Part shown: positions 24,342 to 32,390 of the stretch, piece by piece | How positions within the stretch are numbered: the stretch's first letter is position 1 | Layout: the number at the start of each line of letters is the position of its first letter | From: Clostridia bacterium | Lineage (GTDB): Bacteria > Bacillota > Peptococcia > DRI-13 > UBA5745 | Direction of reading: 5' to 3' | Assembly (NCBI GenBank): GCA_018434325.1 | Contig: JAHDPO010000004.1 | Span: 62,001-126,000 of the forward strand | Length of the DNA: 64,000 nt | Program-made: the position numbers and the translations under genes | The notes under the pieces: generated by a model | What the model saw: the letters and a program-made list of their open reading frames with translations, nothing else | Database searches by the model: none | Told to the model about the DNA's origin: nothing

Positions 24342-24695
24342 ATGGTGATAGTGGAAAACGAACAGCTTTTTTTAGATCTGACAGTCTTTGACGGTCTGTC
24401 GGACAAACGTGTTGAAGAATTAAAGGATGCCGGTTATTTGGATGGGGAATGCGAAAACACGGAGAAAGCCGAAGCATTTATTAAATCCTTTGTGGATAGC
24501 CGGTCTGATGAAGTAATAAAGACCTTGGATGAGCAGGGGAGCTACTTTAAGGACAAGGGCCACGTGATGTACCATGCCGGTTTAAAGAGCTTGATGGCCA
24601 TGGAAGTTGTGATGGAGCATTTGGCCAACCATATGGTGATCAAACGCAAGAGAAACGGCGATTACATCAAAAGAAACGGCATTAACACACCCTGA
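24342..24695 (+). CDS. Hypothetical protein, 117 residues
   Basis: I do not recognise this protein. It is hydrophilic, predicted mostly helical, with no membrane segment or cysteine pair except one Cys near residue 38. The C-terminus is basic (IKRKRNGDYIKRNGIN), which might bind nucleic acid. The ATG at 24342 has an AGGAGAGG site; a TTG two codons upstream is possible. It has its own promoter and lies 61 bp ahead of rpe. The last codons form one arm of a 10-bp hairpin. Confidence 0.7.
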   Translation: MVIVENEQLFLDLTVFDGLSDKRVEELKDAGYLDGECENTEKAEAFIKSFVDSRSDEVIKTLDEQGSYFKDKGHVMYHAGLKSLMAMEVVMEHLANHMVIKRKRNGDYIKRNGINTP

Positions 24696-24720
24696 TCGTG
24701 GGGCTGGTTCGCCGTTTCTT
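24671..24720 (+). other. Long-loop hairpin spanning the end of the hypothetical gene
   Basis: AAGAAACGGC (24671-24680) is perfectly complementary to GCCGTTTCTT (24711-24720), with 30 nt between. The motif AAACGGCAT recurs at 24724 onward. The left arm is inside the coding end, the right arm 37 bp before the rpe start. It may control rpe expression or be a weak terminator without a full T-tract. Confidence 0.45.
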
Positions 24721-24756
24721 AGGAAACGGCATCAATACCTCTTAAAGGATATGAAA

Positions 24757-25425
24757 ATGAAAACGATTATTGCTCCATCTCTTTTGGCAGCCGATGCCGG
24801 CTTTTGGGGGCAGGAAATCAGGGAAGTGGCGGATGAAGGCATTGTTTGCCTGCATTTGGACATTATGGATGGCCGTTTTGTGCCTAATCTGACCTTTGGC
24901 CCCGGTCCGGTGGCTATGCTGAGAAAATATGCCGATATTGAATTTGACGCTCATTTGATGGTGGTTGAGCCGGAGCGTCTGATTCCGGCTTTCGCAGCGG
25001 CCAAAGTGGACAGTATCACTGTCCATAGCGAGGCTTGCCTCCACTTGCATCGTACCCTGGAGATGATCAGAGAGCAAGGCATGAAGGCCGGTGTGGCTAT
25101 TAATCCTGCTACGCCGGTGGAAGTATTGGCTCCTGTGCTGCCTTTTTTAGACCGGGTTCTCGTGATGACGGTAAACCCGGGTTTTGGCGGCCAGAAAGCC
25201 ATTTTGCCTGTTTTGAAAAAGGTCAAATGGCTGAAAGCCCAAAAAGAGTCGGAAGGTCTGGATTTTGAGATACAGGCCGACGGCGGCGTCAATCAGCAGA
25301 ATATCAATGAATTTCTGGCTGCCGGCGTAGAAAACCTGGTCATCGGCTCCGCCTTGTTTCAGCCGGGCAAGACCAGGGACAATATTCAAGCTTTTCAGCG
25401 GTTGATTTCAGCTTTTGAAGGTTAA
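24757..25425 (+). CDS. rpe: Ribulose-phosphate 3-epimerase
   Basis: A 222-residue TIM-barrel enzyme that interconverts ribulose-5-phosphate and xylulose-5-phosphate in the pentose phosphate pathway. IAPSLLAAD at the start, LHLDIMDGRFVPNLTFGP (catalytic Asp, metal His/Asp), FDAHLMV, VMTVNPGFGGQ and QADGGVN all match. The ATG at 24757 is better spaced from AAAGGA than the ATG two codons upstream. A terminator starts directly at the stop codon. Confidence 0.97.
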   Translation: MKTIIAPSLLAADAGFWGQEIREVADEGIVCLHLDIMDGRFVPNLTFGPGPVAMLRKYADIEFDAHLMVVEPERLIPAFAAAKVDSITVHSEACLHLHRTLEMIREQGMKAGVAINPATPVEVLAPVLPFLDRVLVMTVNPGFGGQKAILPVLKKVKWLKAQKESEGLDFEIQADGGVNQQNINEFLAAGVENLVIGSALFQPGKTRDNIQAFQRLISAFEG

Positions 25426-25493
25426 AAAGCAGGCTTTTAATTGATACTAATACCGGATTTTAATCCGTTATTTAGTATAATAGCCTGCTTTTC
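25426..25493 (+). terminator. Terminator of rpe containing palindromic repeat copy B
   Basis: AAAGCAGGCT (25426-25435) pairs with AGCCTGCTTT (25482-25491), followed by TCTT. Inside the loop is a second palindrome (ATACT 25444-25448 with AGTAT 25474-25478, enclosing CCGGATT and AATCCG) with the same layout as the repeat at 5683-5715. The whole 68-bp unit is a cruciform-like double hairpin. Confidence 0.75.
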
Positions 25494-25507
25494 TTCTGAA
25501 AGGAATT

Positions 25508-26893
25508 ATGGATAAGACAGCAGCTCTGTTGGGCGAAAGAGGGCTATTTGGTGACAAAGCCTTTTATCGAAGTTTAGTTACGCTGGCATTGCCGATAATG
25601 ATCCAAAATTTTTTAATATCCTCTTTAAATATGATCGATACGGTGATGATCGGTGCAATAGGCGAAAATGAAGTAGCGGCTGTGGGTGTGGCCAATCAGT
25701 TTTTTTTCTTATTCAACATGGTGATTTACGGCGTATCCTCCGGTGTCAGCATTTTTATTTCCCAGTATTGGGGCAGTGGCAATCGCCGGGAAATTTTTCG
25801 CATAATAGGCTTGGGCCTGATCAGCCTGGTATTGTCCGGCGCTGTTTTTACAGCTTTGGCAGTTTTTTTCCCCATTCCGATCATGGGCTTATTCAGCGAT
25901 TCCGCAGCAGTGCTGTATTTGGGAAGAGAGTACCTTTGGATCGTTTGTATCAGCTACATTCCCACGGCGATTACTTACGTTTTTTCTCATGCTCAAAGAA
26001 GCATAAACAATGCGGCTTTACCCATGGCTATCAGCTTTCTGGCTATTTTAACGAACACGGTTTTTAATTACCTTCTTATCTTTGGAAAACTGGGTTTGCC
26101 GGCTCTGGGCGTCAGGGGAGCTGCCATTGCTACGGTTTTGGCACGGTTTTTGGAATGCTTCCTGATGCTGTTGATCAGCTTAAAGCCGGGCCGGCCTTTG
26201 CGGGGAAGGCTTCAGGAATATTTAAGTTTTGACTGGACCTATATCCGCAGCGTATATGGTGTGGTTTTGCCTGTGGTGATGAACGAAGGTCTGTGGGGGC
26301 TGGGCGCCGTTTTTTATACGGCGGCTTACGGCAGAATCGGTACGGCGGCTTTGGCGGCTACCAATATCACCAATACTGTTCAAAACTTTTTCATGGTGCT
26401 CTGCTTCAGTATCGCCAGCGCCGCTTTAGTCATGATCGGCCATCAAATCGGCTCCGGGGATAAAGAAAAAGTTAAGGTTTATGCCAATCGTTTTACGATC
26501 CTTACGGGCTTACTGGGGCTTTTCCTGGGTGTTTTAATCCTGCTCAGCGGCTCCTGGATACTGTCATTCTTCCGTATATCGGAAGGGGCTATCCGCTCGG
26601 CTATGGTGATATTGAAGATTTTTGGGCTGACCTACTGCATCCGGCAAATCAATCTTGTTTTGATCGTAGGTATTTTTCGGGGCGGCGGCGACGCCAAGGC
26701 CTGCCTGGCTATGGATTTATCCACCATGTGGCTTGTGGGCGTTCCTCTGGCTTTTTTGGGAGCCGTTTACTGGCGGCTGCCGGTAGAGCAGGTGGTAGCC
26801 TTAATTACGATTGAAGAATTCATCAAATTCCTGATGGCGATGCTGCGGCTAAAAAGCGGCAGATGGATTCATGACCTGACGGAAGGGATTTAA
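25508..26893 (+). CDS. MATE-family efflux transporter
   Basis: A 461-residue protein with twelve membrane segments in two homologous halves. MATE features include LALPIMIQNFLISSLNMIDT in helix 1, the matching VYGVVLPVVMNEGLWGLG at the start of the second half, and FRGGGDAKACLAMDL near helix 11. It exports drugs or metabolites using an H+ or Na+ gradient, the latter compatible with Rnf if that pumps Na+. The substrate is not predictable. It has a good AAAGGA site and stands between rpe and dxr. Confidence 0.93.
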   Translation: MDKTAALLGERGLFGDKAFYRSLVTLALPIMIQNFLISSLNMIDTVMIGAIGENEVAAVGVANQFFFLFNMVIYGVSSGVSIFISQYWGSGNRREIFRIIGLGLISLVLSGAVFTALAVFFPIPIMGLFSDSAAVLYLGREYLWIVCISYIPTAITYVFSHAQRSINNAALPMAISFLAILTNTVFNYLLIFGKLGLPALGVRGAAIATVLARFLECFLMLLISLKPGRPLRGRLQEYLSFDWTYIRSVYGVVLPVVMNEGLWGLGAVFYTAAYGRIGTAALAATNITNTVQNFFMVLCFSIASAALVMIGHQIGSGDKEKVKVYANRFTILTGLLGLFLGVLILLSGSWILSFFRISEGAIRSAMVILKIFGLTYCIRQINLVLIVGIFRGGGDAKACLAMDLSTMWLVGVPLAFLGAVYWRLPVEQVVALITIEEFIKFLMAMLRLKSGRWIHDLTEGI

Positions 26894-26933
26894 GAGAGAT
26901 AAAGAAAAAAGGAAATCGAAAGAGGAGGAGATT

Positions 26934-28139
26934 ATGGCAAAGCAAGGCGTAGCTGTCTTAGGTTCTACCGGCAGCATTGGCACGCAAACTTTGCAGGTTG
27001 TCAGGCATCTGGGTCTGGCGGTAGAAGCTCTGACAGGCCATAATAACATGGCTTTGCTGGCCCGCCAGGTTTCTGAGTTTGAGCCGCGGCTGGCGGTGGC
27101 GGCCACAGCCCAAAAGGCTATGGAGCTAAAAAAGCTGCTCCAGGAAGAGGGCAGCTGGATGCCGGAAATCATGTACGGGATGGACGGCTATAAGCTGGCG
27201 GCTACTATGGGCTCTGCCGGCACCATTGTGGCGGCCATCAGCGGCGTAGCCGGTTTGGAACCGGTGCTGGCAGCGGCTAAAGCCGGCAAGCGGATCGCCC
27301 TGTCAAACAAGGAATCCTTGGTGGTAGGCGGTCAAATGGTTTGCGCTATGGCAGAAGCCCACGGCGCTTCCATCATACCGGTGGACAGTGAGCATTCCGC
27401 TATTTTTCAGTGCCTTGGCGGACGCACTGCTACGACGGCAGGTACCTCAAAAGGCATGGCGGCGGAAACGGCCAGACAGACTTGCGCCACAGTGCGCCGG
27501 CTGATTTTGACAGCATCCGGTGGTCCCTTCCGTGGCTTCACCAGGGAGCAGCTGGCGGCTATCGGGCCTAAAGAGGCTCTGATGCATCCCACTTGGTCCA
27601 TGGGCAAAAAAGTTACCATTGACAGCGCTACCTTGATGAATAAAGGCTTGGAGGTTATCGAGGCTCATTGGCTTTTTCAGGTGCCTCTTGCCAGAATCCA
27701 GGTTGTGGTTCATCCTCAAAGCATCATTCACTCCATGGTGGAATTTATTGACGGCCCTATCCTGGCCCAAATGGGACAGCCGGATATGCGTCAGCCTATT
27801 CAACTGGCCTTGACCTGGCCCCGGCGGATCAAGGGCTGCAGCAATTATTTAAATTTTATGGAGGCCAGGGAATTGACCTTTGAGGAACCGGATTATCAGC
27901 TGTTTCCCTGTCTGAAGCTGGCTTATGAAGCCCTCAAGATCGGCGGTACTATGCCGGCTTTGCTCAATGGCGCCAACGAGCGGGCAGTTGAAGCCTTTCT
28001 GGCGGGAAAAATCAGCTTTCTCGATATTCCCCGGAAGATCAGCCAGGCGATGGAAGCCCATCAAGTGGTGGCCAAGCCTAAATTGGCGGATCTGCTGGCA
28101 GCCAGTGAAGAAGGAATGAATGGAGTTTCCTGGAAATGA
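26934..28139 (+). CDS. dxr: 1-deoxy-D-xylulose-5-phosphate reductoisomerase
   Basis: A 401-residue enzyme of the MEP isoprenoid pathway that converts DXP to MEP with NADPH. NADPH loop LGSTGSIGTQTLQVV starts at residue 8; SNKESLVVGG, PVDSEHSAIFQCL and LTASGGPFRGF form the active site; LMNKGLEVIEAHWLF is the flexible loop. An insertion of about 25 residues (after FQCLGG, rich in Thr/Ala) is longer than in E. coli Dxr. Strong GGAGGAG site. Its end overlaps the next gene by ATGA. uppP nearby uses the undecaprenyl product of this pathway. Confidence 0.97.
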   Translation: MAKQGVAVLGSTGSIGTQTLQVVRHLGLAVEALTGHNNMALLARQVSEFEPRLAVAATAQKAMELKKLLQEEGSWMPEIMYGMDGYKLAATMGSAGTIVAAISGVAGLEPVLAAAKAGKRIALSNKESLVVGGQMVCAMAEAHGASIIPVDSEHSAIFQCLGGRTATTAGTSKGMAAETARQTCATVRRLILTASGGPFRGFTREQLAAIGPKEALMHPTWSMGKKVTIDSATLMNKGLEVIEAHWLFQVPLARIQVVVHPQSIIHSMVEFIDGPILAQMGQPDMRQPIQLALTWPRRIKGCSNYLNFMEARELTFEEPDYQLFPCLKLAYEALKIGGTMPALLNGANERAVEAFLAGKISFLDIPRKISQAMEAHQVVAKPKLADLLAASEEGMNGVSWK

Positions 28140-28618
28140 GTTCAATCGAAAAAGTTAAAAAACATTTGGAGAAGTGGGGCTTGGCCCACAAGGTGCAGGA
28201 ATTCCCCGTATCCAGCGCTACCGTGGAGCTGGCTGCTCAAGCCTTAAATGTAATTCCTGCCCGTATCGCCAAAAGCTTGACTTTTGCAGACCAGGACAAT
28301 TGCCTGATGGTAGTGGCCGCCGGCGACGCCAGAATCAACAGCAGCAAGTATAAGCAAGCCTTCGGCAAAAAGCCCAGCATGCTGCCGGCAGAGCAGGTGC
28401 AAGCCCTGACCGGCCACGGGGTAGGGGGCGTATGCCCTTTTGCCCTTTCGCCGCAGACTACCGTTTATCTGGATGTTTCTCTAAAGCGTTTTCAGACGGT
28501 TTTTCCGGCCTGCGGCAGCAGCAATTCCGCCATTGAGCTGAATTTGGATCAGCTGTGGCAGACTGCCGGCGCTTTGGAGTGGGTAGATGTGTGCAACGGG
28601 TGGACCGGCACAGGGTAA
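28136..28618 (+). CDS. YbaK/EbsC-type aminoacyl-tRNA deacylase
   Basis: A 160-residue editing-domain protein of the YbaK/ProX family, which hydrolyses mischarged tRNA (typically Cys-tRNA-Pro or Ala-tRNA-Pro). Family features are the AKSLTFAD segment with its conserved Lys, INSSKYKQAFG, and GHGVGGVCPFAL. It is translationally coupled to dxr by ATGA overlap, an arrangement without obvious functional link. Exact specificity is not predictable. Confidence 0.9.
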   Translation: MSSIEKVKKHLEKWGLAHKVQEFPVSSATVELAAQALNVIPARIAKSLTFADQDNCLMVVAAGDARINSSKYKQAFGKKPSMLPAEQVQALTGHGVGGVCPFALSPQTTVYLDVSLKRFQTVFPACGSSNSAIELNLDQLWQTAGALEWVDVCNGWTGTG

Positions 28619-28701
28619 TGTAGACTGGCGCGCCGGTGCTGATGCAGGCGCATAGGCATAGAAGCGGGCCGGGCAGAGTATAATTACGGCAATAGGAAAC
28701 C

Positions 28702-28718
28702 GGCAAGGAGGATTTGCC
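28702..28718 (+). promoter_or_regulatory. Ribosome-binding site of uppP in a hairpin loop
   Basis: GGCAA (28702-28706) and TTGCC (28714-28718) would form a stem directly before the TTG start, with the GGAGG ribosome site in the seven-base loop. The preceding 80 bp hold a TATAAT (28679-28684) without a clear -35. Confidence 0.45.
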
Positions 28719-29552
28719 TTGATTGAGATATTAAAAGCAATTATTTTTGGTATTGTCCAGGGTATCACGGAATGGCTGCCCATCAGCAGCACCGGCCATA
28801 TGATCCTGCTGGATGAGTTCTTGACCCTTAACTTCAGCAAAACTTTTCTGGATACTTTTTTGGTAGTGATCCAGCTGGGCTCCATCTTGGCAGTGGTAGT
28901 CCTGTATTTTCAGAGGCTTTGGCCCTTCGGCAGCCAAAAGAGCCCCCGGGAAAAACGGGAAACCTGGTCTCTCTGGTTTCGGATTCTGGTGGGCGTCATC
29001 CCCTTAGGGATAACCGGCATATTATTTGAAGAGCAGATCAATACCTATCTGTATAATAGCCAGGTAGTGGCTTTTGCCCTGATTATCTATGGCGTTTTGT
29101 TCCTGATCCTGGAACGGGGCCGGCGGCGGCCCATCATCACCACTATGGATGAGTTAGGCTATCGGACGGCGCTGCTCATCGGAATGTTTCAGGTGCTGGC
29201 TTTAGTTCCCGGCACTTCCCGATCTGGCGCCACCATATTGGGCGCTGTTCTTTTAGGCTGCAGCCGGACGGTGGCTTCGGAGTTTTCCTTCTTTTTGGCT
29301 CTGCCTGCCATGGCCGGCGCCAGTCTGCTCAAGCTTTTAAAAACAGGTTTCGATTTTGGCTTTTTAGAATGGATGGTATTGCTGACCGGCAGCTTTGTGG
29401 CCTTTCTGGTATCTCTGGTTGCCATCAAATTTTTGTTGTCGTACATCAGGCGCCATGATTTCAAGGCTTTCGGCTATTACCGGATCATTTTAGGCATTAT
29501 CGTACTGCTTTACTTCACTCTATCGGGAAATTCGCTGAATCAAGGGTTTTAA
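28719..29552 (+). CDS. uppP: Undecaprenyl-diphosphatase UppP (BacA type)
   Basis: A 277-residue membrane phosphatase that recycles the undecaprenyl pyrophosphate lipid carrier for peptidoglycan synthesis and confers bacitracin tolerance. The catalytic segments are present: GIVQGITEWLPISSTGHM with E/S/H residues near the start and LVPGTSRSGATILGA near residue 165. About eight membrane segments. It starts at TTG after AAGGAGG. Confidence 0.96.
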   Translation: MIEILKAIIFGIVQGITEWLPISSTGHMILLDEFLTLNFSKTFLDTFLVVIQLGSILAVVVLYFQRLWPFGSQKSPREKRETWSLWFRILVGVIPLGITGILFEEQINTYLYNSQVVAFALIIYGVLFLILERGRRRPIITTMDELGYRTALLIGMFQVLALVPGTSRSGATILGAVLLGCSRTVASEFSFFLALPAMAGASLLKLLKTGFDFGFLEWMVLLTGSFVAFLVSLVAIKFLLSYIRRHDFKAFGYYRIILGIIVLLYFTLSGNSLNQGF

Positions 29553-29558
29553 AGAGAG

Positions 29559-31487
29559 ATGATACGAAAGCTTCTCCTGATTTTACTTGCTGCAATGACG
29601 GCCTTTTATCCTTTTGCTGCCTATGGAGACCCCGGTTTCCAAACACCTTCGGGCATACCCGGCAGCGAAATGGCCCTGCGCATAGACGAATATATGGAAA
29701 AGCACATAGGCAAAACCAGCCCCGGGGCTGCAGTGGCGATAGTAAAGGACGGAGCCCTGCTGTTTTCCCGGGGCTATGGCTATGCGGATTTGGCAAGACA
29801 AATACCGGTTGATCCAGCCAAAACCGTATTTGAGTATGCTTCGGTCAGCAAGCTCTTCGTGTATACATCTCTTATGAGGCTTGCCGAGGAAGGCAAGCTT
29901 AATTTGCATGAGGATATCCGCTTATATCTTCCTGAGGGCTTCCTGAAAAAACTGCGCTATGATGAACCGATAACTTTCATCGATATCATGAATCACCAAA
30001 CAGGTTTTGAAGATTATTATTTTGATCTGATTCTCAGATCGCCGGATGAAATCACCAATTTTGAAGAAGCCCTGCTGGCTTTCCAGCCTGAACAGGTCTA
30101 CCGGCCCGGCCAGGTAAGCGCCTATTCCAATTATGGGGTGGCTTTGGCTGCTTATATAGTGGAGGGTATTACGGGGGAAGACTTCCATTCCTATCTGATG
30201 AATAAAATTTTTGTCCCTTTGGGTATGAATAGTACTTCTGCCCATCCGCTTCTTGAAGACCGTTCCTGGCTGGCGCAACACAAGGCCCTGGGCTATTTGA
30301 CCGGCAGCAGTGATTTTGACGGCGCTTTGGGCGGCAATTTTAAGGAAGGCAGCTGGAGCTATATTTCTCTTTATCCCGCCGGTTCAGCCAATGGCACGGC
30401 GGAGGACTTGGCCCGTTTTGCTATGGCGCTGATGCCGGCGGCGGAGCAGCCGAGTCCGCTTTTTCAAAAACGGCAAACTCTGGAAGAGATGCTGTCCCAA
30501 AGCTATGCTATGGGACCAAAAATGCCGGGCTTTGCTCACGGCTTTATGGAGCGCCAGGGGCCAGGCGGCGGTTTAGGTCATGGCGGGCACAGCGCCGGTT
30601 TTTCGGCCCAAATCAATCTTGTGCCGGAGAAGCGCTTTGCTGTTGTGGTGCTTTGCAATGCAGCCAATGAAGCAAAGATAACCGAAGGCCTAAGCCAACT
30701 GCTTTTGGACCCGCCGTTAACGGGAATCGATAGGGCAGAGGCAGGCCTGTCCGACAGGAAGGAACTGGAGGGCGTTTATATCGGGGCCCGCAGAGCCCAT
30801 AACGGTTTTCTCAAGGTCTATGGCTATTTAGCTTTGCTGCATGTCAAGGCAGCGGAGCCCGGCCTTATTGAGATGAGCATAGGCGGTCAATCCGCTGTTT
30901 TTATGGAGACCGCTCCTTGTGTCTTTGCCAAACAAACTGCTCAGGGGCCGATTTTTCAATATAACTTTGATCAGGTATATTTTGAGATGGCTGATGGGAA
31001 AGTCAAACGTATCTCCGGTGACTTTTTACCGCTGCCCAGGTTTCATACTCTGCCTTGGCTTAGAGCGGATGCGGCGGGAGCTTGTTTATCCGCGGCCTTT
31101 TTTCTGTTGGCGCCGCTTTTTTGGCTTATTGCGGTTTTGAGGCAAAAGAAAAAAGCTGCCCAAGCATTACCGGCAATAAGGTGGTCAAGAGGGCAGCTCT
31201 TCCTGTTTAACATGTGCGGCACGGGACTGGTATTAAACAACGGGCTATTGCTAACGCAGATGCTGCTAAACAACCATCGGTCATTTGCAGAGGTACGCAT
31301 CCAGGTTCTGTTGAATTATCCCCTGGCTGTCCTTGGCATAATCCTGGGCTTTTCTTTGCTGCTGCATCGTCAATACAGCTATCGTCTATCCGGCAAAGAG
31401 CAAAGGCTTTTCTTGGCCGCTGCTGTGCTGTTCGCCGTCTGTATCTATCTTCTGGTGAAGTGGCAGTTCTTTTATGTGCTTTCCTGA
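29559..31487 (+). CDS. Secreted serine hydrolase (class C beta-lactamase fold) with C-terminal membrane domain
   Basis: A 642-residue protein. A signal peptide (residues 1-23) leads to a beta-lactamase/DD-peptidase domain (about 40-390): S-V-S-K in FEYASVSKLFVYTSL is the SxxK nucleophile motif, YSNYG the YxN motif, and GHGGHSAGF the third motif (HxG). After a beta-rich linker, four membrane segments occupy about 505-640. Such long proteins probably act on peptidoglycan peptides or D-amino-acid esters; they are rarely true beta-lactamases. It starts seven bases after uppP with a weak site (AAAGAGAG) and ends 18 bp from the convergent purC. Confidence 0.88.
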   Translation: MIRKLLLILLAAMTAFYPFAAYGDPGFQTPSGIPGSEMALRIDEYMEKHIGKTSPGAAVAIVKDGALLFSRGYGYADLARQIPVDPAKTVFEYASVSKLFVYTSLMRLAEEGKLNLHEDIRLYLPEGFLKKLRYDEPITFIDIMNHQTGFEDYYFDLILRSPDEITNFEEALLAFQPEQVYRPGQVSAYSNYGVALAAYIVEGITGEDFHSYLMNKIFVPLGMNSTSAHPLLEDRSWLAQHKALGYLTGSSDFDGALGGNFKEGSWSYISLYPAGSANGTAEDLARFAMALMPAAEQPSPLFQKRQTLEEMLSQSYAMGPKMPGFAHGFMERQGPGGGLGHGGHSAGFSAQINLVPEKRFAVVVLCNAANEAKITEGLSQLLLDPPLTGIDRAEAGLSDRKELEGVYIGARRAHNGFLKVYGYLALLHVKAAEPGLIEMSIGGQSAVFMETAPCVFAKQTAQGPIFQYNFDQVYFEMADGKVKRISGDFLPLPRFHTLPWLRADAAGACLSAAFFLLAPLFWLIAVLRQKKKAAQALPAIRWSRGQLFLFNMCGTGLVLNNGLLLTQMLLNNHRSFAEVRIQVLLNYPLAVLGIILGFSLLLHRQYSYRLSGKEQRLFLAAAVLFAVCIYLLVKWQFFYVLS

Positions 31488-31505
31488 AGCTAAAGGGGAA
31501 CCGGA

Positions 31506-32183
31506 TTAGCCGGTGACTTTGGCCGAGAGAGTCAAAGGATCAAGTGTTTTGCCATCCTGGAAAACCCGCATGTTGCCGCCGGAAATCTCGTCGATCAAAT
31601 AGACCTGGCCATTGACCCGGCCGAACTCCAGCTTGATGTCATAAAGCTCCATGCCCAGCCTTGCCAGCTCATCTTTGATGATCCTGGCAATTTTTTTGGT
31701 CATGTCTGCAATTTCGTCGTACTCGGCGGGGGTCAGGATATTTAAAGCGGCCAGAGCCTCTTTATTGATCAGGGGGTCGCCCCGGCCGTCATCTTTCAGC
31801 GTCATTTCCACATAATCGGGAAGGGCGGCGCCGGATTCAATATATTCGCCGTAACGTTTGATAAAGCTGCCGACGGCCCGAAAACGGCAGATAACCTCTA
31901 GGCCCTTGCCAAAAACAGTGGCCGGCAGCACCGTCATCGTAGCTTGTTCCAAATCGGCGGCAACAAAATGGGTTTTGATTCCCTGGGCATTGATCAGATT
32001 CATAAAATAAGCGGTCATATTCAGGCCCGCCCGGCCGGCGCCGGCAATGGACAGGCCAACGGTATTGGCGCCGGGATCAAACTGGCCGTTTTCGCCGGTG
32101 ACATCGTCTTTAAATTTCAGCAGGTAATTGCCATCCTCCAGAGCATAGACATCTTTAGTCTTTCCTGAATAAGTCAGCTTCAT
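31506..32183 (-). CDS. purC: Phosphoribosylaminoimidazole-succinocarboxamide synthase
   Basis: A 225-residue SAICAR synthetase of purine synthesis, joining CAIR and aspartate using [12 protein letters not shown] at the N-terminus binds [36 protein letters not shown] and [13 protein letters not shown] are family signatures. It is isolated from other pur genes. This shorter form (about 225-235 residues) is usual for Firmicutes. Its leader contains a palindrome followed by T's (see 32213). Confidence 0.96.
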   Translation of the reverse strand: MKLTYSGKTKDVYALEDGNYLLKFKDDVTGENGQFDPGANTVGLSIAGAGRAGLNMTAYFMNLINAQGIKTHFVAADLEQATMTVLPATVFGKGLEVICRFRAVGSFIKRYGEYIESGAALPDYVEMTLKDDGRGDPLINKEALAALNILTPAEYDEIADMTKKIARIIKDELARLGMELYDIKLEFGRVNGQVYLIDEISGGNMRVFQDGKTLDPLTLSAKVTG

Positions 32184-32205
32184 CTGAGATCATCCTTCTT
32201 TCTTA

Positions 32206-32235
32206 AAAAAACAATTGATTAACGAATCAATTATA
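32206..32235 (-). promoter_or_regulatory. purC promoter/leader palindrome with T-tract
   Basis: On the - strand a TATAAT (32235-32230) overlaps the palindrome AATTGATT (32232-32225) / AATCAATT (32220-32213), then seven T. It may be an operator over the -10, or a weak attenuator hairpin if transcription starts farther upstream. Confidence 0.4.
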
Positions 32236-32390
32236 CACTAACTTGCCATTTAATCCATAATTCTAAAAATGTATACCTGGTGATATAACCACTCGAAATT
32301 TCTTTAACTATGGTTTATAATGCTAAATAGAGTAGCAAAGAACCCTATATATAAGCAACCCATATATAAAGAAAAATACGGAGGTGCAAG
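32236..32390. other. Divergent AT-rich promoter region between purC and the ThDP gene
   Basis: The region holds a TATAAT at about 32311-32316 (+ strand) without a good -35, and a near-perfect direct repeat (AACCCTATATATAAG near 32341 and AACCCATATATAAAG near 32357) just before the ribosome site of the + strand gene. No gene is seen in it. Confidence 0.4.

Noticed and set aside
29559-31487. True beta-lactamase resistance gene
   Set aside because: It has the class C fold motifs but also a large membrane domain and a weak third motif; this architecture is common in housekeeping serine hydrolases.
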